The notes beneath the pieces were generated by a model. It was not told the DNA's origin and made no database searches. It saw only the letters and a list, made by a program, of their open reading frames with translations. A stretch of 64,000 nucleotides of DNA, taken from contig NZ_JAGSPK010000006.1 of NCBI RefSeq assembly GCF_018139565.1, positions 248,001 through 312,000 on the forward strand, given 5' to 3'. Both the position numbers and the translations under genes were made by a program. Positions 37,307 through 46,697 of the stretch are shown one piece after another (position 1 is the stretch's first letter; each line of letters starts with the position of its first letter). Source of the stretch: Cognatundibacterium rivi (GTDB lineage: Bacteria; Pseudomonadota; Gammaproteobacteria; Burkholderiales; Burkholderiaceae_D).

Positions 37307-38053
37307 TTAATAAATATGATGTGGGGTGCGGGCAAAAACATAATTGCTGACTTTGCGTGCGCCAAAACGTTTCAGCATTGTAGCGATTTCGTGCAGGGTC
37401 ATGCCAGTGGTGATGACATCATCGACGATACCGATATGCCTGCCTTTGATGGTTTGCAACAGCTGATCGTCAGGGACAAAGGCATTTTTCACGTTGCGCA
37501 TCCGCGCGTCGGGCGCAAGGCTGCTTTGTTTGGCGGTTTCCCGGGTTTTGCGCAATGCCTGCGGATGCAAGGGGATACCCAGATGTAGCGCCAGTGGTCT
37601 GGCTATTTCCAGTGCCTGATTGAATCCACGTTCTGTCAGCCGATTGTGGCTTAACGGAACAACGCAGAGCCAATCCGGCAACTCCTGATGCTGCTGGTGC
37701 AGAATCGCATCGCGCAGCATCGCTGCAAACACCGGGGCGAGCGCCAGATGATGGCCGAATTTTAATGACAGTACCAGACGGTCTTGCGGCGCTTCATAGT
37801 CGCAGGCGACGATGGTGTTGTCGAACGCGGGTGGATTTTGCAGGCAGTCACCGCAACGCGGCGTATTGGCGCCCGGCGGCATGACTAAACCACATTGTTC
37901 GCAGCGGCATAGGTCGCGCGGAAAATAGCTGGTCAGGCATTGTTCGCAAATGACATCCCGGTTCTGGGCATGACATAAAGCACAACTGCACGGCAGCAGT
38001 TGTGCCAAGGAAGCTTGCCAGCTTTTACGCCATATTTGCTGTAAGTACATCAT
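37307..38053 (-). CDS. comF: ComF family phosphoribosyltransferase-like protein
   Basis: 248 residues. N-terminal zinc-binding cysteines (CSCALCHAQNRDVICEQCL ... CRCEQCGLVMPPGANTPRCGDCL) and a C-terminal PRPP-binding motif (HIGIVDDVITTGMTLHEI) define the ComF/GntX family. In naturally competent bacteria ComF is needed for DNA uptake or processing; GntX has a role in gluconate use. The catalytic acidic pair in VDDV is present. Two ATGs (38053, 38050) are possible starts. First of a two-gene unit with trmL and divergent from the methyltransferase at 38143. Confidence 0.9.
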   Translation of the reverse strand: MMYLQQIWRKSWQASLAQLLPCSCALCHAQNRDVICEQCLTSYFPRDLCRCEQCGLVMPPGANTPRCGDCLQNPPAFDNTIVACDYEAPQDRLVLSLKFGHHLALAPVFAAMLRDAILHQQHQELPDWLCVVPLSHNRLTERGFNQALEIARPLALHLGIPLHPQALRKTRETAKQSSLAPDARMRNVKNAFVPDDQLLQTIKGRHIGIVDDVITTGMTLHEIATMLKRFGARKVSNYVFARTPHHIY

Positions 38054-38142
38054 GCGTTTGCGCCTTCATGCAGCGGCCATAATCACAAGCGTGTAAACTC
38101 CCGCATTATCTCATTCAAACAGACGTCAAGATCGTTTTCCTT

Positions 38143-39057
38143 ATGCTCAGTGCACCTATCGACACACGGCTGGTTCGTCAGCTGTTTTCCCATCCGGCAA
38201 AAATCGCGGGATCTGATTTTTTACGTCGGGAGATCGCCGGGCGTATGCGCGAAAAACTGGAATTGGTGCGGATCACACCTGCGCAGATACTTGACGCTGG
38301 TTGTGGTGTTGGCGCTGATGTCGCTGAGTTTCAGCGTATGTACGCCGGAGCGCAAGTGCTGGCGCTGGATGCCGCACCGGCGATGCTGGCAGAGATACAG
38401 GAGCAACAACGGGCAGCGATGAGCGCGGTTGGCCGTTTGTTTGCAAAATTAACACCGGCCGCTTTACGTGGCGAGCAGGGTGCCAATCTGATTTGTGGCG
38501 ATTTTGCTAAATTACCTTTGCCATCGCAGTCACTTGATCTGATCTGGTCGAATCTGGCCTTGCACTGGCATCCGCAACCCGATCTGGTGTTCGCTGAATG
38601 GCGCCGGGCCTTGCGCACCGATGGTTTGCTGATGTTTTCATGCTTCGGGCCGGACACTCTGAAAGAATTACGCCAGGCATATGCGGATGTTGATGAGTTT
38701 CCGCATACCCTGCCTTTTGTCGATATGCATGATTTTGGTGACATGCTGGTGAATGCCGGTTTTTCCACGCCTGTCATGGATATGGAAAAAATCACGCTGA
38801 CGTATCAGGATACCGGGAAGTTGCTGGCCGACGTGCGGGCGCTTGGCGGCAATCCGTTGCTGAGCCGTCGTCAGGGGCTCAGCGGAAAGCATGCACATCA
38901 GGCGATGCTGAGTGCGCTGGAGCAGCAACGCGCTGCCGATGGCCGTATTGCTCTGAGTTTTGAAGTCGTTTACGGGCACGCTTTCAAACCGGTCAATAAG
39001 AAAACGGCAGCAGGCGAATCTATCGTCCGTTTCGATTTACCTAAGAAACGACCGTAA
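38143..39057 (+). CDS. BioC-like class I SAM methyltransferase
   Basis: 304 residues. SAM motif I (QILDAGCGVGADVAEFQ, about 47-62), motif II acidic residue LALDAAPAML, and DLIWSNLALHWHPQPDLVFAEWRRALRTDGLLMFSCFGPDTLKELRQAYADVD, which closely matches the malonyl-ACP O-methyltransferase BioC family of betaproteobacteria that starts pimelate (biotin) synthesis. No other bio genes are present in the window, so a different methyl acceptor remains possible. Divergently transcribed from comF. Confidence 0.82.
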   Translation: MLSAPIDTRLVRQLFSHPAKIAGSDFLRREIAGRMREKLELVRITPAQILDAGCGVGADVAEFQRMYAGAQVLALDAAPAMLAEIQEQQRAAMSAVGRLFAKLTPAALRGEQGANLICGDFAKLPLPSQSLDLIWSNLALHWHPQPDLVFAEWRRALRTDGLLMFSCFGPDTLKELRQAYADVDEFPHTLPFVDMHDFGDMLVNAGFSTPVMDMEKITLTYQDTGKLLADVRALGGNPLLSRRQGLSGKHAHQAMLSALEQQRAADGRIALSFEVVYGHAFKPVNKKTAAGESIVRFDLPKKRP

Positions 39058-39159
39058 TTTGTTTGATCTGGATTAAAGAAGCATCTTAAAGTGATAAGCA
39101 AGCACTATTATTCGTTGTTTCATTTGCGCCAGATCATTGATTTCTTGTTTGTATTCTGC

Positions 39160-39189
39160 TTGATATCCTTTTAAGTTACACCTTATACT
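39160..39189 (+). promoter_or_regulatory. Putative sigma-70 promoter of the cox operon
   Basis: TTGATA (39160-39165) and TATACT (39184-39189) with an 18-bp spacer, about 100 bp before the coxB start. It is the best sigma-70-type match in the 231-bp intergenic region; the rest of this region holds no convincing gene. By-eye call. Confidence 0.55.
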
Positions 39190-39288
39190 CACGACGTTGT
39201 AGAAGTTGCCAGCACGCACTTTGTAACAATATTCCGCGTCCTGGTACGACAAATTCATAAGAATTCTAAACGGGGTTTTGGGGATATC

Positions 39289-40461
39289 ATGAAACATGGA
39301 AAGCGATTAAAGTCGTTCATGCTGGGTGCCTCGCTCCTGGCGGCAGGACTGCCCGCGTGGGCAGTGGTCGACAGCCAGGGTGGACCGGCGGTACGCCAGT
39401 TAAATTTGCAAACACCTGTCACACAAATAGCGGAACAAATTTACTCGATACATAACCTGATGCTGGTTATCTGTCTGGTTATCTTTGTCGCCGTTTTCGG
39501 AGTCATGTTTTACTCCATCCTGAAACACAGGAAATCTCTCGGCCACAAGGCAGCTTCCTTCCATGAAAGTACCACTGTTGAAATCGCATGGACTGTTGTG
39601 CCTTTTCTGATTGTGATCGGCATGGCGCTGCCAGCGACCAAAACAGTCGTGGCGATGAAAGATACTTCAAACGCCGACATTACAATTAAAGCCACTGGTA
39701 TGCAGTGGAAATGGGGTTATGACTATCTGAAAGGTGAAGGCGAAGGCATTTCTTTCTTATCGACCTTGTCCACACCCCGCACCCAGGTTGGCTCTCCCGG
39801 CGTTGCGCCGACCGAAGCCCGTGGCGACAATTATTTGCTCGAAGTCGATAATCAGGTCGTGGTTCCTGTGAATAAAAAAGTACGCATTATCACGACAGCT
39901 AATGACGTGATTCACTCATGGACGATTCCAGCTTTCGGTGTGAAGCAGGATGCGATTCCCGGCTTCGTTCGCGATACCTGGTTCAAAGCAGAAAAAATTG
40001 GTGTCTATCGCGGTCAGTGCGTTGAGCTGTGCGGTAAAGAACATGCATTTATGCCTATCGTCGTGAATGTGGTTTCTGACGACGACTATAAAAAATGGGT
40101 CGATACCAAGAAAAAAGAAATGGCTGCCAAAGCGGATGATCCGAGTAAGGTCTGGACGGGCGATGAGTTAAAACAGCGTGGCGAGAAAGTCTATGCGGCT
40201 AACTGTGTTGCCTGCCATCAGGCGACTGGTAAAGGTGTTCCGGGTGCATTCCCTGCGTTAGATGGATCGCTGATCGTCAATGGCGTCAAAGTGGATCAGG
40301 TCGGTATTTTGTTGAACGGTAAAAATGCGATGCCATCTTGGAAATCCACTTTGTCCGACACGGAAATCGCGGCTGTTATCACTTATACCCGCAACAGCTG
40401 GTCTAACAAAGCTGCTGAAAATATCGTCCAACCAGCTGAAGTTCTGGCTGCGCGTAAGTAA
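39289..40461 (+). CDS. coxB: Cytochrome c oxidase subunit II with fused cytochrome c domain
   Basis: 390 residues. Signal peptide (ending LPAWA), two TM segments, then the CuA cupredoxin domain: [10 protein letters not shown] aromatic region, [59 protein letters not shown] with CuA ligands C244, C248, H252 and M255. A C-terminal cytochrome c domain carries the heme motif CVACH (C306, C309, H310) with an axial-Met candidate in GKNAMPSW. This makes it a caa3-like subunit II. Start of the cox operon, 23 bp before coxA. Confidence 0.97.
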   Translation: MKHGKRLKSFMLGASLLAAGLPAWAVVDSQGGPAVRQLNLQTPVTQIAEQIYSIHNLMLVICLVIFVAVFGVMFYSILKHRKSLGHKAASFHESTTVEIAWTVVPFLIVIGMALPATKTVVAMKDTSNADITIKATGMQWKWGYDYLKGEGEGISFLSTLSTPRTQVGSPGVAPTEARGDNYLLEVDNQVVVPVNKKVRIITTANDVIHSWTIPAFGVKQDAIPGFVRDTWFKAEKIGVYRGQCVELCGKEHAFMPIVVNVVSDDDYKKWVDTKKKEMAAKADDPSKVWTGDELKQRGEKVYAANCVACHQATGKGVPGAFPALDGSLIVNGVKVDQVGILLNGKNAMPSWKSTLSDTEIAAVITYTRNSWSNKAAENIVQPAEVLAARK

Positions 40462-40484
40462 ACGTACCGGAAACAGGAGACAAG

Positions 40485-42080
40485 ATGAGCACCACAACTG
40501 TTGATCACGCTCACGATCATTCGCACGACCACGCGCACGACCATCCTCATGGTTTCCGCCGCTGGTTGTTTGCCACCAATCATAAAGATATCGGTAGTCT
40601 GTATTTATGGTTTGCCTTCACGATGCTGTTATCAGGCGGTGTTCTTGCCCTGATTATCCGCGCTGAGTTATTTCAGCCCGGGCTGCAATTGGTGCAACCT
40701 GAATTCTTTAACCAACTGACGACCATGCATGGTCTGATCATGGTGTTCGGCGCGATCATGCCGGCATTCGTTGGTTTCGCCAACTGGATGATTCCGCTGC
40801 AAATCGGTGCATCCGACATGGCATTTGCGCGGATGAATAACTTCTCATTCTGGCTGATGCCGCCCGCTGCGATTCTGCTGGTGTCGTCATTCTGGGTACC
40901 GGGTGGTGCAACCGCCGCAGGCTGGACGCTGTACGCACCGCTGTCGACACAAATGGGACCTGGTATGGACATGGCGATTTTCGCAGTCCACATTATGGGT
41001 GCATCATCCATCATGGGCTCGATCAACATCATCACTACGATTCTGAACATGCGCGCTCCAGGCATGACGCTGATGAAAATGCCGATGTTCTGCTGGACCT
41101 GGTTAATTACTGCTTACCTGCTGATCGCGGTGATGCCGGTATTGGCTGGTGCGATCACCATGACCCTGACTGACCGTCATTTCGGCACGTCCTTCTTCAA
41201 CGCTGCCGGTGGCGGTGACCCTGTGATGTATCAACACATTTTCTGGTTCTTCGGACATCCAGAGGTGTACATCATGATTTTGCCTGCTTTCGGTATTATT
41301 TCGCAGATCGTGCCTGCATTTGCGCGCAAGCCTTTGTTCGGCTATGCATCGATGGTGTATGCAACTGCATCTATTGCGATCCTGTCGTTTATCGTCTGGG
41401 CGCACCACATGTTTACAACCGGTATGCCAGTGACGGCGCAGTTGTTCTTCATGTATGCCACCATGCTGATTTCGGTTCCTACCGGTGTGAAAGTATTTAA
41501 CTGGGTGGCGACGATGTGGAAGGGCTCGATGACTTTCGAAACACCGATGTTGTTTGCGGTTGGTTTCATTTTCGTCTTTACCATCGGTGGCTTTACCGGG
41601 CTGATACTGGCCGTGACGCCGATTGATATTCAGTTACAGGATACCTACTACGTGGTCGCGCATTTCCATTATGTGCTGGTTGCCGGTTCCCTGTTTGCTT
41701 TGTTCGCGGGTTACTACTACTGGAGCCCGAAATGGACAGGCTTCATGTACAACGAAACCCGCGGTCAGATTCATTTCTGGTTGTCGCTGATCACTTTTAA
41801 CATCACCTTCTTTCCTATGCATTTCCTGGGGCTGGCCGGGATGCCACGTCGTTATGCAGATTATCCGGCGCAATTTACTGACTGGAATACGGTTGCGTCA
41901 GTCGGCGCGTTTGGTTTCGGTCTGATGCAGGTGTATTTCATTCTGGCGGTCGTGATTCCTTCGATCAGAGGTGGCAAAGCTGCGCCGGCAAAACCATGGG
42001 AAGGAGCAGAAGGGCTGGAATGGACAGTGCCAAGTCCGGCACCGTTCCATACCTTTGAAGAACCTCCTGTCGTTAAATAA
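40485..42080 (+). CDS. coxA: Cytochrome c oxidase subunit I
   Basis: 531-residue heme-copper oxidase catalytic subunit with 12 TM segments. Heme a and a3/CuB ligands lie in [29 protein letters not shown] (the cross-linked His-Glu-Val-Tyr motif of the proton-pumping A family), [11 protein letters not shown] and [16 protein letters not shown]. The N-terminus is His/Asp-rich ([17 protein letters not shown]), which could bind copper or another metal; this is unusual and worth noting. AGGAGA ribosome binding site. Terminal oxidase of the aerobic respiratory chain. Confidence 0.97.
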   Translation: MSTTTVDHAHDHSHDHAHDHPHGFRRWLFATNHKDIGSLYLWFAFTMLLSGGVLALIIRAELFQPGLQLVQPEFFNQLTTMHGLIMVFGAIMPAFVGFANWMIPLQIGASDMAFARMNNFSFWLMPPAAILLVSSFWVPGGATAAGWTLYAPLSTQMGPGMDMAIFAVHIMGASSIMGSINIITTILNMRAPGMTLMKMPMFCWTWLITAYLLIAVMPVLAGAITMTLTDRHFGTSFFNAAGGGDPVMYQHIFWFFGHPEVYIMILPAFGIISQIVPAFARKPLFGYASMVYATASIAILSFIVWAHHMFTTGMPVTAQLFFMYATMLISVPTGVKVFNWVATMWKGSMTFETPMLFAVGFIFVFTIGGFTGLILAVTPIDIQLQDTYYVVAHFHYVLVAGSLFALFAGYYYWSPKWTGFMYNETRGQIHFWLSLITFNITFFPMHFLGLAGMPRRYADYPAQFTDWNTVASVGAFGFGLMQVYFILAVVIPSIRGGKAAPAKPWEGAEGLEWTVPSPAPFHTFEEPPVVK

Positions 42081-42129
42081 TGATTAAAGGCAGAGGTGCC
42101 GGATAATTTTCCGGCACCTCTGAATAAAA

Positions 42130-42237
42130 ATGAACAACGACAACAAACCTAACAACTTACGCACTGCATTGATCCTGCTTTCTGTCGCGTTGATCTTCTT
42201 TATCGGCGTGTTTGTCAAACAGGGTTTATTGCGGTGA
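42130..42237 (+). CDS. Cytochrome oxidase small assembly protein (35 aa)
   Basis: Short membrane protein between coxA and ctaG: MNNDNKPNNLRTALIL, then LSVALIFFIGVFVKQGLLR and stop. It has a polar Asn-rich N-terminus and one TM helix. Betaproteobacterial cox operons routinely carry such a ~35-40-residue protein at this position, annotated as a small assembly protein. Its stop lies 13 bp before the ctaG start. The ribosome binding site is weak, so translation may be coupled. Confidence 0.82.
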   Translation: MNNDNKPNNLRTALILLSVALIFFIGVFVKQGLLR

Positions 42238-42250
42238 AGCGGAATACCTG

Positions 42251-42841
42251 ATGTCCGGATCAGACGAAAACACGAAAACCGAAGCGCGTCAGCTGAATGC
42301 CAGAATGTTTGGCAAGCTGCTGCTGATCGCGGTCATGATGTTTGGTTTTGGCTATGCGCTGGTACCGATTTACAAACAGATTTGTGAATTGACCGGCGTG
42401 AATATCCTGACACCGAAGGATATTTCGTTAAAGGAAGTCAGCAATTCTCAAATCGACAAAACGCGTGAAATCACCGTGGAGTTTGATGCGAACACACAAG
42501 GGCCCTGGCGTTTCCGCCCTACGGTTGCCAGCATCAAGGTGCATCCGGGTGAAATGACGCAAGTTGTTTATGAGGTGGTGAACAAGCAGCCTTACAAGAT
42601 GGATGCGCAGGCAATACCGAGCTATGCACCGCAGCAGGCAAGTAATTACTTCAAAAAGATGGAGTGTTTTTGTTTTCAGCAGCAGACGCTGAATGCGAAC
42701 GAGGCACGGCAAATGCCAGTGGTGTTTTACATTGACCCCGCGTTGCCGAAAGACGTGAAAACCATCACCTTGTCATATACGTTTTTTGAAGTCGGTGGCA
42801 AGAGCAAGGTAGCAAGTTCAGGAGCACAAGGAAAAACATGA
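42251..42841 (+). CDS. ctaG: Cytochrome c oxidase copper chaperone CtaG (Cox11)
   Basis: 196 residues. N-terminal anchor (KLLLIAVMMFGFGYALVPIYKQICELTG), then a periplasmic immunoglobulin-like domain with the copper motif ECFCFQQQTL (C-x-C), PYKMDAQAIPSYAPQQASNYFKKMECFCF and the end VVFYIDPALPKDVKTITLSYTFFEV. Delivers Cu to the CuB site of CoxA. Only one ATG fits; a frame extending upstream from a TTG would overlap the 35-aa gene. Its stop overlaps the DUF2970 start (ATGA). Confidence 0.95.
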   Translation: MSGSDENTKTEARQLNARMFGKLLLIAVMMFGFGYALVPIYKQICELTGVNILTPKDISLKEVSNSQIDKTREITVEFDANTQGPWRFRPTVASIKVHPGEMTQVVYEVVNKQPYKMDAQAIPSYAPQQASNYFKKMECFCFQQQTLNANEARQMPVVFYIDPALPKDVKTITLSYTFFEVGGKSKVASSGAQGKT

Positions 42842-43053
42842 ATGATCTGAAGCAGGCGACGCAACGCAAGGTATCGTTTCTGGCGACGATGAAAGCGGTG
42901 TTCTGGTCATTTCTGGGTATCCGTAAGAAAAACGATTACGAGCAGGACGCCGCGCATCTGAATCCGGTGCATGTGATTATCGCGGGCATCATCGGTGCCC
43001 TGATTTTCATTTTCGTACTGGTGCTGGTCGTTAAGTCTGTCGTCGCAAAATAA
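42838..43053 (+). CDS. DUF2970 small membrane protein
   Basis: 71 residues with the DUF2970 signature: SFLATMKAVFWSFLGIRKKNDYEQDAAHLNPVHVIIAGIIGALIFIFVLVLVVKSVV. A cytoplasmic N-terminal amphipathic part (KAVFWSFLGIRK) precedes one TM helix. Constant neighbour of ctaG and coxC in betaproteobacteria; probably associates with oxidase assembly, role unproven. 4-bp overlap with ctaG. Confidence 0.92.
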   Translation: MNDLKQATQRKVSFLATMKAVFWSFLGIRKKNDYEQDAAHLNPVHVIIAGIIGALIFIFVLVLVVKSVVAK

Positions 43054-43092
43054 TAATTCGAGTAGTACATTCAAATGTATCGGGAGATGGAA

Positions 43093-43953
43093 ATGAGTAC
43101 TTCAAACGCGAAAGCCCCTTATTACTTCGTGCCTGGACCGTCAAAGTGGCCGGTGCTGGCGGGAGCCTCCTTGTTGCTGACCATGATAGGCGCATCTGCC
43201 TGGGTGAATGCGGTGAGCTGGGGCTCTTACGTCAACTTTGCGGGTGTTTTTCTGACGCTGGTGGTGTTGTATAACTGGTTTGGTGACGCGATTGCCGAAT
43301 CCGAAAGCGGCAAATACAGCGCCCGCATTGATGTTTCTTATCGCTGGAGCATGAGCTGGTTCATTTTTTCAGAAGTCATGTTCTTTGCCGCTTTTTTCGG
43401 CGCATTGTTTTATGCCCGCAGTATTTCCATGCCATGGCTGGCAGATCTGGATCACAAAGTATTGTGGCCGGATTTTTCAGCGCAGTGGGGTAATGCTGGC
43501 CCTGCTGGTACGGTTGAAGCATTTAAAACGATGGGGCCATTTCCTATCCCGACGATTAATACCGCATTGCTGCTGACTTCCGGTGTGACACTGACGATAT
43601 CGCATCATGCTCTGCGTGCCGGGCACCGTGGCACCACGGCGTTCTGGCTGGCAGCAACCGTCTTGCTGGGCGCGGTGTTTATGGGCTTCCAGGTATACGA
43701 GTACATGCACGCTTACAGCGAACTGAACCTGAAACTGACCTCCGGTATTTATGGTTCAACTTTCTTCATGCTGACCGGTTTCCACGGCTTCCATGTGACG
43801 ATGGGTGCGATCATGTTGTCGGTAGTTTTGTACCGTGTTCTGAAGGGGCATTTCACACCAGAACAGCATTTTGCGTTTGAAGGTGCAGCGTGGTACTGGC
43901 ACTTTGTTGACGTGGTCTGGCTGGGATTGTACGTCGTTGTCTACTGGCTCTGA
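43093..43953 (+). CDS. coxC: Cytochrome c oxidase subunit III
   Basis: 286 residues with seven TM helices. Typical stretches are YYFVPGPSKWPVLAGASLLL, SWFIFSEVMFFAAFFGALFYAR, INTALLLTSGVTLTISHHAL, GFQVYEYMHAYSELNLKLTSGIYGSTFFMLTGFHGFHVTMGAIML and WYWHFVDVVWLGLYVVVYW (conserved end). The lipid-site glutamate (SEVMFF) is present. ATG 43093 is preferred: CGGGAG lies 6 bp upstream; in-frame ATGs at 43075 and 43087 are alternatives. Confidence 0.96.
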   Translation: MSTSNAKAPYYFVPGPSKWPVLAGASLLLTMIGASAWVNAVSWGSYVNFAGVFLTLVVLYNWFGDAIAESESGKYSARIDVSYRWSMSWFIFSEVMFFAAFFGALFYARSISMPWLADLDHKVLWPDFSAQWGNAGPAGTVEAFKTMGPFPIPTINTALLLTSGVTLTISHHALRAGHRGTTAFWLAATVLLGAVFMGFQVYEYMHAYSELNLKLTSGIYGSTFFMLTGFHGFHVTMGAIMLSVVLYRVLKGHFTPEQHFAFEGAAWYWHFVDVVWLGLYVVVYWL

Positions 43954-43988
43954 TGCGCGCAGCAGACTGAGCTGATTCGTTTTCAAAT

Positions 43989-44019
43989 AAAAAAGCCGCA
44001 CACTTGTTGCGGCTTTTTT
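43989..44019. terminator. Bidirectional terminator after coxC
   Basis: AAAAAAGCCGCA (43989-44000), 7-nt loop, TGCGGCTTTTTT (44008-44019). It lies between coxC (plus) and the convergent twin-TM gene (minus). The downstream assembly genes on the plus strand therefore need read-through or their own promoter. Confidence 0.88.
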
Positions 44020-44040
44020 ATCGGTAAAGCTGTCGCTGAA

Positions 44041-44241
44041 TTATCTGATACCGGTTGGTTGAATCAGCCCGAAATGATTGGCCAGTAATATCAGGATAAA
44101 CAAGCTGATGGAAAAGCCGACACGGAACGCGAGTGCCTTAACAGTGCGGTTGCTGCGCCCTTTGTCTTTCATCAGATAAACTAATGCCGATCCCATGCTG
44201 AAGATGATGAGGAAAAAAGCAATGGCGACGAGAATTTTCAT
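44041..44241 (-). CDS. Twin transmembrane protein (DUF2909 family)
   Basis: 66 residues: MKILVAIAFFLIIFSMGSALVYLMKDKGRSNRTVKALAFRVGFSISLFILILLANHFGLIQPTGIR. Two TM helices flank a basic cytoplasmic loop with the family's MxDKGxSxRTVxALxxRVxxS core. A constant resident of cox operons in beta- and gammaproteobacteria but transcribed opposite to them. Function unknown; presumed to help oxidase assembly. Confidence 0.9.
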   Translation of the reverse strand: MKILVAIAFFLIIFSMGSALVYLMKDKGRSNRTVKALAFRVGFSISLFILILLANHFGLIQPTGIR

Positions 44242-44291
44242 ACTGATTCTTTGACTAAATGTGATGCCGGATTGATCAATTTCTTATTGTA

Positions 44292-45029
44292 ATGCTTTTC
44301 ATGCCTGTTTCTTTTCAATTCAGACTATTACCTTTTATTGCTACCGTGGCTGTGGTCATTCTCGGGCTGAATCTGGGCATGTGGCAAAGCCGGCGTGCTG
44401 CCGAAAAAGAAGCGATTGCCGCAACGACGGCGGAACGCATGCACAGCGCTGCCACGCAATGGCGCAGCGATACTCCGGAAGAGCAATTGCAACCCTTCAG
44501 CAAGGTGATGTTGCGCGGTCAGTTTCTCGATACCTGGCCCATGTATCTGGATAATCGCCCTATGCAAGGCAGGGCAGGCATGTATGTATTGATGCCATTT
44601 AAGCTTGAGGGCAGCCGGCGGCATGTGTTGATTGCGCGTGGCTGGCAGGCCAGAAACCCGCAGGACAGAACAGCGTTGCCGCACTTGCTCACGCCGTCAG
44701 GTACGATAGAAATTCAGGGTATTGTCAAAGAGCATCTGGATCGTGTCATGCAACTGGGGCAGCCTGAGCCGTATAAGCCCGGTGCGATTTTGCAGAATCT
44801 GGAGATTGCCAGCCTTGCGACGGAAACCGGATTAGCATTTTATCCTTTGATCGTCGAGCAGACGTCGCCAGCGGAAGACCATCTGCAACGCGATTGGCCT
44901 GCACCTTCGCTGGGGATTGATAAACACAAAGGATATGCATTTCAGTGGTATGCCTTGTCGTTAATGGCAGGGATTTTTTTTGTAGTGACAGGAATACGTC
45001 GTGGAAAAAACGCAGAATCAAAAAATTAA
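44292..45029 (+). CDS. SURF1 family cytochrome oxidase biogenesis protein
   Basis: 245 residues with the SURF1 topology: one N-terminal TM (LLPFIATVAVVILGLNLGMWQSRRAAEK), a periplasmic domain (KVMLRGQFLDTWPMYLDNRPMQGRAGMYVLMPFKLEGSRRHVLIARGWQ), and a C-terminal TM (HKGYAFQWYALSLMAGIFFVVTGIRR). Assists heme a insertion into subunit I. Start could be 44292 or the ATG nine bases later; no good ribosome binding site for either. The end overlaps the following gene by 29 bp. Confidence 0.9.
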   Translation: MLFMPVSFQFRLLPFIATVAVVILGLNLGMWQSRRAAEKEAIAATTAERMHSAATQWRSDTPEEQLQPFSKVMLRGQFLDTWPMYLDNRPMQGRAGMYVLMPFKLEGSRRHVLIARGWQARNPQDRTALPHLLTPSGTIEIQGIVKEHLDRVMQLGQPEPYKPGAILQNLEIASLATETGLAFYPLIVEQTSPAEDHLQRDWPAPSLGIDKHKGYAFQWYALSLMAGIFFVVTGIRRGKNAESKN

Positions 45030-45615
45030 AGGACGCTGGAAATTATTTATCGTGCTGGCCGTTTGTGCCGCACCGATGATAGCGTCTTATCTCGCTTACT
45101 ATGTGATCAAGCCGGAAGGCAGAACCAATTACGGCACGATACTGGACCCGCGTCTGTATCCTATGCCGGAGCTGCACGCACGCTTACTCGGTACGACGGA
45201 TGCTGATAAGGTGGATAAACAGAAGGGCTTGATGGCGTATCGCGGCAAATGGATCATGCTGACGATCAGCAGCGGTTCGTGCGATACCGGATGTCAGAAA
45301 AAACTGTATGACTTGCGCCAACTGAGACTCGCGCAGGGCAAGGAAATGGATCGAATTGAACGGGTCTGGGCAGTCATTGACGAGCAACCTGTCGATACTT
45401 TGTTACTGCGCGAATACGATGGCATGCATGTGCTGAAAGGTGATGCGGATGCGCTCAGAAAATGGTTGCCGACCGAAGATGGCAATCAGATCAGCGATCA
45501 CATTTATATGATCGATCCACTTGGAAATCTGATGATGCGTTTCCCGAAAAATGCCGATCCGAACAAAATCAAAAAAGATATCAGCAAGCTGTTACGTGCG
45601 TCGGCGATAGGTTGA
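45001..45615 (+). CDS. Divergent Sco-like membrane-anchored thioredoxin-fold protein
   Basis: 204 residues. One N-terminal TM (WKLFIVLAVCAAPMIASYLAYYVIKP) then a periplasmic thioredoxin-like domain: YRGKWIMLTISSGSCDTGCQKKLYDLRQLRLAQGKEMDRIERVWAVID, ending DHIYMIDPLGNLMMRFPKNADPNKIKKDISKLLR. C94 and C98 (CDTGC) have the CxxxC spacing of Sco copper chaperones, and H167 in DHIYMIDPLGNL corresponds to the Sco copper-ligand histidine. Start is GTG 45001 (AGGAA upstream), overlapping SURF1. Presumed helper of CuA or heme insertion; the true sco gene is at 47579. Confidence 0.8.
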   Translation: MEKTQNQKIKGRWKLFIVLAVCAAPMIASYLAYYVIKPEGRTNYGTILDPRLYPMPELHARLLGTTDADKVDKQKGLMAYRGKWIMLTISSGSCDTGCQKKLYDLRQLRLAQGKEMDRIERVWAVIDEQPVDTLLLREYDGMHVLKGDADALRKWLPTEDGNQISDHIYMIDPLGNLMMRFPKNADPNKIKKDISKLLRASAIG

Positions 45616-45618
45616 TTC

Positions 45619-46692
45619 ATGTTTTTACAACTCGCTCTGATAGGTTTATGTGTCGCCGTTTTGCCTTTGTCGGTCGTATTCTGGTCGCGTGACACCAACA
45701 AACACCGCAAGCTGATTGCGGTGACTGTGGCGCTGACGTTTGAACTGATCATGTTCGGTGCCTTTACCCGGCTGACGGATTCCGGCCTCGGTTGCCCTGA
45801 CTGGCCGGGCTGCTATGGTCAGGCAAATCCTTTGCAATCGCATGCCGATATCCGCGCAGCAGAGGCGGCGATGCCGCATGGCCCGGTGAGCTTGCAAAAA
45901 GCCTGGATAGAAATGATTCACCGTTATCTGGCGATGAGTGTCGGCGTACTGATCATTGCTCAGGTTGTTCTTGCGTGGCGGCGACGTCATACGACCGGCA
46001 TTTCGCCGTGGCTGGCCAGCTTTTTGTTGGTGTTTGTTTGTCTGCAGGGGGCATTCGGCGCGTGGACGGTGACCTTAAAACTGCAGCCGGTGATCGTGAC
46101 CACGCATCTGTTACTGGGGATGGGCTTGCTGGCGCTGTTATCGGCGTCCCTGCAGCAGTACAGTCAGACGCATGTCATTCGGACGGCGCAGGTAGCTGCG
46201 CTGCGCTGGCCTGCGATGCTTGCCTTAGTCTTACTCTTTATGCAGATTGCTTTGGGTGGCTGGGTTAGTACCAACTACGCAGCCTTGGCTTGCCACGATT
46301 ATCCCTTGTGTAACGGTGCGGTGATACCGACGATGGATTTTGAGCACGGATTCAGTTTGTGGCGTCAACTGGGGCAGACCGTGAGTGGCGATTATCTGCC
46401 ATTTACGGCTTTGGTCGCTATTCATTGGGTGCACCGTAATTTTGCTCTGCTGGTCTCGGTTGTGGTCGCGATAGTTGCGTGGCGCGCCATGCACTTACCC
46501 GGAGTCGAACGTCTGGGGCGCCAACTCATGCTGGCGATTGCAGCACAATTTTTGATCGGCGTTTCGACTGTCTTTTTTTCCTGGCCCTTGTTGCTGGCGG
46601 TATTGCATAACGGTGGGGCGGCCACCTTAGTGCTGTTGCTGACCATGTTAAACTACAGGGTCAGGCAGACGAAACTGATTGCCACACACTGA
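45619..46692 (+). CDS. ctaA: Heme A synthase (COX15/CtaA)
   Basis: 357 residues, eight TM segments. Converts heme O to heme A by oxidising the C8 methyl group. [19 protein letters not shown] is the cysteine-pair signature, [11 protein letters not shown] holds a heme-ligand His, [17 protein letters not shown] and [12 protein letters not shown] hold others. A second copy-like half ([21 protein letters not shown]) shows the internal two-fold repeat with another Cys pair. Located three bases after the Sco-like gene and 5 bp before ctaB. Confidence 0.95.
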   Translation: MFLQLALIGLCVAVLPLSVVFWSRDTNKHRKLIAVTVALTFELIMFGAFTRLTDSGLGCPDWPGCYGQANPLQSHADIRAAEAAMPHGPVSLQKAWIEMIHRYLAMSVGVLIIAQVVLAWRRRHTTGISPWLASFLLVFVCLQGAFGAWTVTLKLQPVIVTTHLLLGMGLLALLSASLQQYSQTHVIRTAQVAALRWPAMLALVLLFMQIALGGWVSTNYAALACHDYPLCNGAVIPTMDFEHGFSLWRQLGQTVSGDYLPFTALVAIHWVHRNFALLVSVVVAIVAWRAMHLPGVERLGRQLMLAIAAQFLIGVSTVFFSWPLLLAVLHNGGAATLVLLLTMLNYRVRQTKLIATH

Positions 46693-46697
46693 TTGAT

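Noticed and set aside
39073-39297. 74-residue minus-strand frame in the coxB upstream region
   Set aside because: No family resemblance, it runs across the predicted cox promoter and start codon, and composition is not protein-like.
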